The notes beneath the pieces were generated by a model. It did not search any database. It was not told the origin of the DNA and worked only from the letters and a program-made list of their open reading frames with translations. A stretch of 64,000 bases of DNA from positions 1-64,000 of the forward strand of contig JACPZP010000204.1 in assembly GCA_016195405.1 (NCBI GenBank). Direction: 5' to 3'. Below are positions 59,021-64,000 of this stretch, piece after piece. The translations under genes were made by a program, and so were the position numbers. Positions within the stretch are counted from its first letter, which is position 1, and every line of letters starts with the position of its first letter. Source of the stretch: Planctomycetota bacterium. GTDB lineage: Bacteria > Planctomycetota > Planctomycetia > Gemmatales > Gemmataceae.

Positions 59021-59494
59021 TCAATCTGCAATCTGAAGTCCAATGAAGAGGATCTGCGTCAAGCGGTTGATGAAGATGAGGCTGCCGATTCCTATGGCGA
59101 TCGAGCTGGCCATGAGGACGGCGCCGGCGGCGATGTCGAGCGCGGGCCAAGCTCGTTCGCGCGTGGCGCGGTCGAGTCCGCGGAACATCGTTTCAATGGC
59201 GCTATTGAACAATTCCGCGGTGAGCACCAAACCGATGCACAAGAGCAACAGACACCATTGCTCCAGGCCGCAGCGCAGGATGATGGCCGCTGCCAGAACG
59301 AGAGCCGCGAAGAAAAAGTGGACAAAGAAGCTGGAGTGGCCGCGGATGCCCAACTTCAGGCCGCGCGAGGCGTTCTTGAATTTCGCCTTCCAGTCGCACT
59401 TGCGGCGTGCGTCGGCGACTGCCGCGTCGGTTACCGAAGATTCGGTCACAGACGGCTCGGAGAAAAGCAACGAGGGATCGGGCAGCACCGGCAT
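59021..59494 (-). CDS. dgkA: Diacylglycerol kinase (DgkA-type)
   Basis: A 157-residue small membrane kinase. After a 45-residue leader comes the amphipathic FKNASRGLKLGIRGHSSFFV, three membrane helices, and the active-site pattern ELFNSAIET...DIAAGAVLMAS that characterises prokaryotic DgkA. It phosphorylates diacylglycerol or undecaprenol at the inner membrane. GGAGTG precedes the ATG. The N-terminal extension is longer than in E. coli DgkA (about 120 residues). Confidence 0.9.
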   Translation of the reverse strand: MPVLPDPSLLFSEPSVTESSVTDAAVADARRKCDWKAKFKNASRGLKLGIRGHSSFFVHFFFAALVLAAAIILRCGLEQWCLLLLCIGLVLTAELFNSAIETMFRGLDRATRERAWPALDIAAGAVLMASSIAIGIGSLIFINRLTQILFIGLQIAD

Positions 59495-59646
59495 GAAACA
59501 CTCCGTGGGCCACAACCGAAGCAGAGTACCCTTCTGTCGTTTTCTTGTCGAGAGTGGCCTGGAGAGTTCCGCACTTGCGATTCGTTACTTGCCCGCGTTC
59601 CCCAGCCAACCTACCATGAGGGCAACTGCCGAATTGGCGAGTGGTC

Positions 59647-59714
59647 GGCGAGCGTCGCGGCGTCAGCGCGACGTGCAGTCGCCTCCACGTCGGGCTAACA
59701 CCTCGACGCTCGCC
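59647..59714. repeat. Palindromic repeat family F
   Basis: GGCGAGCGTCGCGGCGTCAG and the right-hand CGTCGGGCTAACACCTCGAC then GCTCGCC are complementary. It lies upstream of the ThuA-like gene; a half copy is at 30769-30811. Confidence 0.75.
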
Positions 59715-59745
59715 ACTGCTCCCTTTCAAACCACAGGATCCCGCT

Positions 59746-60495
59746 GTGAGATTCTTCAGCTGCACGCTGGCGTTGCTTGTTACCTGGTATCCCACCTCAG
59801 TCGTTCAGGAATCCAAAAAAGAGCCGAGGCCTCTCCACGTTTGCCTGGTTTCGGGCTCGCTGGAATACGACTCCGATGTTTCCTTGGCCAAATTCCAGAA
59901 GTACCTCGAAAAAAACTACGCCGTCAAATGTTCGCGGGCCTTTCGCAAGACCGACACCGATCTTCCGGGCTTGGAGAACCTCGACGATTGCGACGTCATG
60001 CTGCTCTTCACGCGCCGGCTCAAGCTCGAAGGCGAGCAGCTCGAACGCATCAAGAAATACTGCCTTTCGGGCCGGCCAATTGTCGGAGTTCGCACCGCCA
60101 GCCATGCCTTCCAAACTTGGCTCGAACTCGACAAGGTAGTTTTGGGCGGCAATTACCAAGGCCACTACAAGGAAGGTCCAACTACGGAAGTAAAGTTCAA
60201 CGCTTTGGGCAAGGAACATCCGATTCTCGGCGGCGTCAAGCCATTCAAATCGGCCGGCAGCCTTTACAGAAACACGGGACTTTCGAAAGACGTGACCATA
60301 TTGCTCGAAGGCGACAACGGCGAGCACACTGAGCCGATCGCCTGGACGCGCTCGCACAATGGCGGACGCATCTTCTACACGTCGCTCGGCCATCAGAGAG
60401 ATTTCGAGGACGAGAACTTCCTCCGCCTGTTGGCCAATGCCCTCTTCTGGACCGCCAAGAAAATACCTGGAACGCAAGCGCGCGGCGAACACTAA
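59746..60495 (+). CDS. Secreted ThuA-like protein
   Basis: A 249-residue protein with a GTG start, an N-terminal signal segment (FFSCTLALLVTWYP) and a ThuA-like (glutamine-amidotransferase-fold) domain: LHVCLVSGSLEYDSDVSLAK, CDVMLLFTRRLKLEGEQLER, GRPIVGVRTASHAF and GRIFYTSLGHQRDFEDENFL. The family is linked to sugar or trehalose metabolism and is common in planctomycetes; catalysis is unclear, and a Cys nucleophile is not seen in the usual place (GVRTASHAF). AGGA precedes the GTG. Located between dgkA and the Rieske gene. Confidence 0.82.
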   Translation: MRFFSCTLALLVTWYPTSVVQESKKEPRPLHVCLVSGSLEYDSDVSLAKFQKYLEKNYAVKCSRAFRKTDTDLPGLENLDDCDVMLLFTRRLKLEGEQLERIKKYCLSGRPIVGVRTASHAFQTWLELDKVVLGGNYQGHYKEGPTTEVKFNALGKEHPILGGVKPFKSAGSLYRNTGLSKDVTILLEGDNGEHTEPIAWTRSHNGGRIFYTSLGHQRDFEDENFLRLLANALFWTAKKIPGTQARGEH

Positions 60496-60507
60496 CCCGC
60501 AAGCGGG

Positions 60508-61494
60508 TCAAGCATTTCCGCGATAAATGCGTTCAATGCGCTCGCGATTGAGGCCGAGCACCTTATCGAAGCGGCTCAGCTTCATGCCATCGATGTTCGG
60601 ATTCTTGTCGGCGAGCCCTTCGAGGATGCGAACGTCGAGGCGAATTTCATGGTCGAGCTTGCGGCGCATGAGCCATCGGAAGAGCCTTACGCCGCCGGCC
60701 GGGCCGGGATAGCGCGACTTGGTGAACGCGAACGTCGTCAGCACCGTTTCATTTTCATCGGCGGGAGTGAAGAAGATGTAGAGCCGCCAGCGCACCATGT
60801 TCTCGCGCCCGGTGACCGGGTGCTGCCACCAATGATCGTAGACGGAATGGACCGGCGAGAAATAGGTCGTCCAGTCATCCATGAAATGATAATCGCGACC
60901 GATGCCCAACATCCAGCGCAGCACCGTGCCGAAATCCTTGCGCGGCCCACGATTGATGACGCGGACGCTGGTGTCGGTGGTCTCAAATTCGACCTCGACT
61001 TCGTGCATGCGTTCCAGCGGATAGCCGAAGAAAGCGTGCGTTGTCGGCGTGTGTTCGATCTCGCAAAAGTTGTCGACGACAAGTTCCAAGGGCGCCTTCA
61101 CCCGGTGATGGAGATTGCAGATGTTGTAGAAGCCGTCAATATCGAACTTCGGCATCTGGGCCTTGGAGTCGGCCGACTTCACCCAGACCGCTCCGTGGCT
61201 TTCCTGGACGTCGAAGCGGCCGGCACAGGCATAGAGCTTCGGCGTGGCCGGGCTTTCGCCTTCGCCTTGGCAGCTAAACGTCCAGCCGTGGTAGAGACAG
61301 CGGAGCCGTTCGCCAACCACCTTGCCCAAGCTGAGGCGCATGCGCCGGTGCGGACAATAGTCTTCGAGCGCGCCGACTTTGCCGGACTGCGCGCGAAAGA
61401 GGACGATCTCGCGCCCCGCCAGGCGCACCGCGACAGGTCCATTCTTGAGGCTTCGGCTGAGAAGAAGGGGATGCCAGTGGTCGATGCTGGCCAT
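60508..61494 (-). CDS. Rieske non-heme iron oxygenase, alpha-subunit type
   Basis: A 328-residue protein. The N-terminal Rieske domain has C47-x-H49...C66-x2-H69 (CPHRRMRLSLG...CLYHGW), holding a 2Fe-2S cluster. The C-terminal catalytic domain has the iron site in NFCEIEHTPTTHAFFG (E/D-x2-H-x4-H pattern). This matches vanillate-O-demethylase/choline-oxygenase-type ring-hydroxylating oxygenases, here without an adjacent reductase or beta subunit. The substrate is unknown. Same strand as yjbQ and cstA upstream. Confidence 0.9.
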   Translation of the reverse strand: MASIDHWHPLLLSRSLKNGPVAVRLAGREIVLFRAQSGKVGALEDYCPHRRMRLSLGKVVGERLRCLYHGWTFSCQGEGESPATPKLYACAGRFDVQESHGAVWVKSADSKAQMPKFDIDGFYNICNLHHRVKAPLELVVDNFCEIEHTPTTHAFFGYPLERMHEVEVEFETTDTSVRVINRGPRKDFGTVLRWMLGIGRDYHFMDDWTTYFSPVHSVYDHWWQHPVTGRENMVRWRLYIFFTPADENETVLTTFAFTKSRYPGPAGGVRLFRWLMRRKLDHEIRLDVRILEGLADKNPNIDGMKLSRFDKVLGLNRERIERIYRGNA

Positions 61495-61551
61495 GGTCGG
61501 CGCCCGTTTACGTTTCGCGCTCGCGGAATCCTCTCTGCGATACGTGAACCA

Positions 61552-61968
61552 TCATTCGCCCATTACGGTAACGACTATGGTACGATCTCGCGCGTGAATG
61601 TCACATTCCAGATGGATGATCTGCTGCCAAGTTCCGAGGACGGGTTTTCCGGCCGCGATCGGCACGGTCAGCGAGGGGCCAAGCAAAGTCGCTTGAAGAT
61701 GCGAGTGTCCGTTGCCGTCGTGCCAGGCCTGCTCGTGGCCATAGCTTGTGCTCGGTGGAATCAGCCGATCCAAGAGCTGCGGCAAATCGTTCTGCAACCC
61801 CGGCTCGAACTCGATGACCCCGATCGCGGCAGTGCTGCCAACCGCGAAGACGTGTGCAACGCCTATTTGCACCCGGGAGCGCGAAACAATCTGCGTCACC
61901 TCACTGGTGACGTCGTGGATGTCGCCGTGTCCCGATGTTCGCAGGGACATAGTTTCCTGATGGATCAT
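61552..61968 (-). CDS. yjbQ: YjbQ-family (UPF0047) protein
   Basis: A 138-residue single-domain protein with the family pattern nearly complete: GVAHVFAVGSTAAIGVIEFE, YGHEQAWHDGNGHSHLQATL, LGPSLTVPIAAGK and LGTWQQIIHLECD. The three histidines around DGNGHSHL form the metal-type site. YjbQ is described as a secondary thiamine-phosphate synthase; its in vivo role is unclear. It lies between the Rieske oxygenase gene and cstA. Confidence 0.92.
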   Translation of the reverse strand: MIHQETMSLRTSGHGDIHDVTSEVTQIVSRSRVQIGVAHVFAVGSTAAIGVIEFEPGLQNDLPQLLDRLIPPSTSYGHEQAWHDGNGHSHLQATLLGPSLTVPIAAGKPVLGTWQQIIHLECDIHARDRTIVVTVMGE

Positions 61969-61985
61969 GTTACACCCAAACGCAA

Positions 61986-62043
61986 GTTTAGCGGGGAGCC
62001 GCAGGCGACCTGGCCCGCGGTCGCCTGCGGCTCCCCGCTAAAC
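61986..62043. repeat. Perfect palindromic repeat family E overlapping cstA stop
   Basis: GTTTAGCGGGGAGCCGCAGG CGACC and its exact complement surround an 8-bp centre. The TAG inside GTTTAG is the stop codon of cstA, read on the minus strand. A half copy at 36098-36114 forms the 3' end of leuD. Confidence 0.95.
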
Positions 62044-64000
62044 GGTGTCGCGCGGCCGAATCATGCCGCCGCCGACCGCAAGCCAGCGGCCCAGCGCCAG
62101 GATCAGAACGAAGCCGACCGAAAGCATTACGAACAAGGTCATGCTCAGGTTCAATACACCCCGCAAAGCCTGGCCGCTGTCGATCATGCCGACGAACCGG
62201 CCGGACATTTGTACGCCCGCCGTCATGGTCGTGGTGGTGACGAAAAGCATCGGCAGCAGTGTGACGGGCGCGTACTTCCCGCGGCCGCCGTTGATCAAGA
62301 GAGTCGTCATCAGGCAGAGGGCCAATACGGCGAGGAGTTGGTTGGCGATGCCGAACATGGGCCAAATGGTGTCAATCGATCCCGTGGCCACGAGATACCC
62401 CCAGCCCGTGGTGACCACGAACGTCGAAGCGACAGCACCGGGAGGCCAGTCGGTCTGTTGAAACTTCGGATACACCTGGCCCACGGTCTCCTGCAACAAG
62501 AAGCGCGCAATGCGCGTGCCGGTATCAATGGTGGTGAGAATGAACAGCGCTTCGAACATGATGGCGAAATGAAACCAATATTTCATGAGTTCATCGAAGG
62601 GCAGGCCGATCTCGGATAGAGGTTTGGTAAGGATAAGCGACATGCCGACCGCCAGAGTGACCGCGCCGCCGGTGCGCCCGCGCAACGACTCGCCGCCGAC
62701 TTTTTCCTCGATTTGGGAAAGATTCAAGTGTTCGATGGCATCGACGTTTCCAAAATGCTGGTACATTTTGTCCAATGAAGGCTGCCATTTCACCTGCGTC
62801 TTTTCGTCTTGTCCGACGTTGATTTCGTAGTAGAGCTTCGGATCAAGGGACGCGGCCGCGATGAGTGCGACGATGCCGACCAGTCCTTCCATAAGCATGG
62901 CGCCGTAACCGATGGGCCGAATGTGACTCTCCTTGTCGATCATCTTTGGCGTGGTGCCGGAGGCTACCAGAGAATGAAAGCCGGAGATCGCCCCACACAT
63001 GATGCAGATGAACACGAAGGGAAACAGGGCTCCTGGAAAAGTCGGCCCCTCATTCATGAAGACCGGATTGACCGCCGGGCACGGCAGCACCGGATTGGCC
63101 ACAAGCGCGCCGACGATAAGCAAGAAAATGGTTCCTATCTTAAGAAAACTCGACAAGTAATCACGCGGACAGAGCAGCATCCACACGGGTAGCACCGATG
63201 CGACAAATCCGTAGGCGCAAAGGGCAAGCACGGTTTGTTGTTTCGAGAGGGAAAAGGCACCCTCGAGGGGAGACCCAGGAATCCAATTGCCGGCCACGGT
63301 GGCCGCAAGCACCGCAGCGGCGCCAATGAGCGACGCTTCGAACACTTTCCCCTTGCGAATGCGGTACATGTAAAGGCCGACGAACAGCGCGATCGGGATA
63401 GTGCAGGCAATGGTAAATGTGCCCCAGGAGCTTCCCGGAATGACTAGAAACGAACTCTCGGGTAGGTAAATGAGGTCTGCATGCGAATCAAGCCGGCTTG
63501 TCGCCGGGATCTTGATTCGAAAAGCTTCAGAGCGTTCACTCGGATGGGATTGGGTTGAGTATTGGATTCGGCAGGCATTGGGAAACTGATACAGGTGAAA
63601 CGATTCGTTCGTTTCGATGAGTGCCACGGTCGCGTCGGGAGGAAGAAAGATCTTCGTTCCTTTTCCTTGAACGACTTCTTCGCCACCGAGGGCTTTGACG
63701 ACGACGAACCCAAGTCCCGCCAGCGCGATTATCACAATAAACAGAATCGCCAGCGACACCACCAAAGCCGCCGGCCTTCCCAGTTCGGTCAAAGCGATCT
63801 GAGCCAGCGACTTGCCCCCGCGACGGACCGATGCTGCCAAGACCAGCATGTCCTGAACCGCCCCAGCCAGGCAGACGCCGATCACCAGCCACAAGAGGCC
63901 TGGCATGTAGCCATATTGAATCGCCAGCACCGGGCCGATGAGCGGGCCAGCGCCTGAAATGGCGGCGAAATGATGGCCGAACAGCACCCACTTGTTGGTC
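62038..64000 (-). CDS. cstA: Carbon starvation protein CstA (partial, 5' end outside window)
   Basis: A polytopic peptide/pyruvate-type transporter of the CstA family. It reads in from the right edge as TNKWVLFGHHFAAISGAGPL, the conserved CstA start block, so the true N-terminus lies beyond 64000. Further hallmarks: GPVLAIQYGYMPGLLWLVIG, WGTFTIACTIPIALFVGLYM, FPFVFICIMCGAISGFHSLV and the C-terminal FGIANQLLAVLAL. It has an extra stretch of roughly 85 residues between VVKALGGEE and SSWGTFT, compared with E. coli CstA as I recall it, and a second insertion around INVGQDEKTQ. The stop lies in a palindromic repeat. Confidence 0.92.
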   Translation of the reverse strand, partial: TNKWVLFGHHFAAISGAGPLIGPVLAIQYGYMPGLLWLVIGVCLAGAVQDMLVLAASVRRGGKSLAQIALTELGRPAALVVSLAILFIVIIALAGLGFVVVKALGGEEVVQGKGTKIFLPPDATVALIETNESFHLYQFPNACRIQYSTQSHPSERSEAFRIKIPATSRLDSHADLIYLPESSFLVIPGSSWGTFTIACTIPIALFVGLYMYRIRKGKVFEASLIGAAAVLAATVAGNWIPGSPLEGAFSLSKQQTVLALCAYGFVASVLPVWMLLCPRDYLSSFLKIGTIFLLIVGALVANPVLPCPAVNPVFMNEGPTFPGALFPFVFICIMCGAISGFHSLVASGTTPKMIDKESHIRPIGYGAMLMEGLVGIVALIAAASLDPKLYYEINVGQDEKTQVKWQPSLDKMYQHFGNVDAIEHLNLSQIEEKVGGESLRGRTGGAVTLAVGMSLILTKPLSEIGLPFDELMKYWFHFAIMFEALFILTTIDTGTRIARFLLQETVGQVYPKFQQTDWPPGAVASTFVVTTGWGYLVATGSIDTIWPMFGIANQLLAVLALCLMTTLLINGGRGKYAPVTLLPMLFVTTTTMTAGVQMSGRFVGMIDSGQALRGVLNLSMTLFVMLSVGFVLILALGRWLAVGGGMIRPRDTV

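Noticed and set aside
60649-62619. 656-residue open frame on the plus strand
   Set aside because: Runs antisense through three well-supported genes (Rieske oxygenase, yjbQ, cstA) and a palindrome; not coding.

Overview
The window reads as chromosomal DNA of a planctomycete, probably Gemmata-like. Four hallmark families of that phylum are present: two DUF1559 pseudopilin-like proteins with the H-X9-DG motif, a 1050-residue PSCyt1/PSCyt2/PSD1 cytochrome protein, two Tat-type DUF1501 proteins, and two very large secreted proteins that share an N-terminal LEDR-(I/T)-VP signature. GC is high, many genes have clear AGGAG-type ribosome binding sites, and the intergenic gaps are full of palindromic repeats. 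This is inferred from gene content; no rRNA gene is present to confirm it.

Layout. 0-7 kb: a membrane/pseudopilin operon, trehalose-phosphatase, a universal stress protein, a small secreted protein and an NtrC-type regulator whose receiver domain carries an in-frame 15-nt tandem repeat. 7-20 kb: secreted and surface proteins (a propeller/PKD/metzincin giant and a DUF11 giant), an ion channel, a thermolysin-family (M4) protease with its emfourin-type inhibitor, and an FHA-LuxR regulator. 20-30.5 kb: a complete kdp potassium-uptake locus. A stand-alone KdpD sensor module, a KinB-like histidine kinase and a sigma-54-dependent AlgB/NtrC-type regulator lie on the minus strand. A tiny membrane ORF, kdpF, kdpA, kdpB and kdpC follow on the plus strand behind a good sigma-54 promoter. 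30.6-33 kb: tRNA-Ser(CGA), a UDP-glucuronate decarboxylase-like gene, and an SPFH protein with a ribbon-helix-helix partner.

33-46 kb is the plastic part. leuC and leuD are separated by a REP-associated tyrosine transposase bracketed by 118-bp direct repeats. The 3' end of leuD is duplicated behind a small unknown gene. A DUF4062 protein follows, then an IS701-family element that has cut a DUF1559 gene in two (4-bp target duplication, frame restored on removal). A PIN/VapB-like toxin-antitoxin pair, a HicB-like antitoxin, two DUF1501 proteins and a frameshifted ORF6N gene complete it. 46-64 kb returns to housekeeping and planctomycete-typical genes: PSD1 protein, GntR regulator, esterase, Gfo/Idh/MocA oxidoreductase, rpmF-plsX with a coupled HEPN-like/BolA-like pair, a secreted MA-type peptidase, an RsbW-like kinase, an M20 peptidase, dgkA, a ThuA-like protein, a Rieske oxygenase, yjbQ and a cstA gene that runs off the right edge.

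The points most worth following are the sigma-54 wiring of kdp around a stand-alone KdpD sensor, the RAYT/REP insertion and leuD duplication, the 15-nt in-frame repeats in unrelated genes, the M4 protease-emfourin pair, and the HEPN-like pair coupled to plsX.
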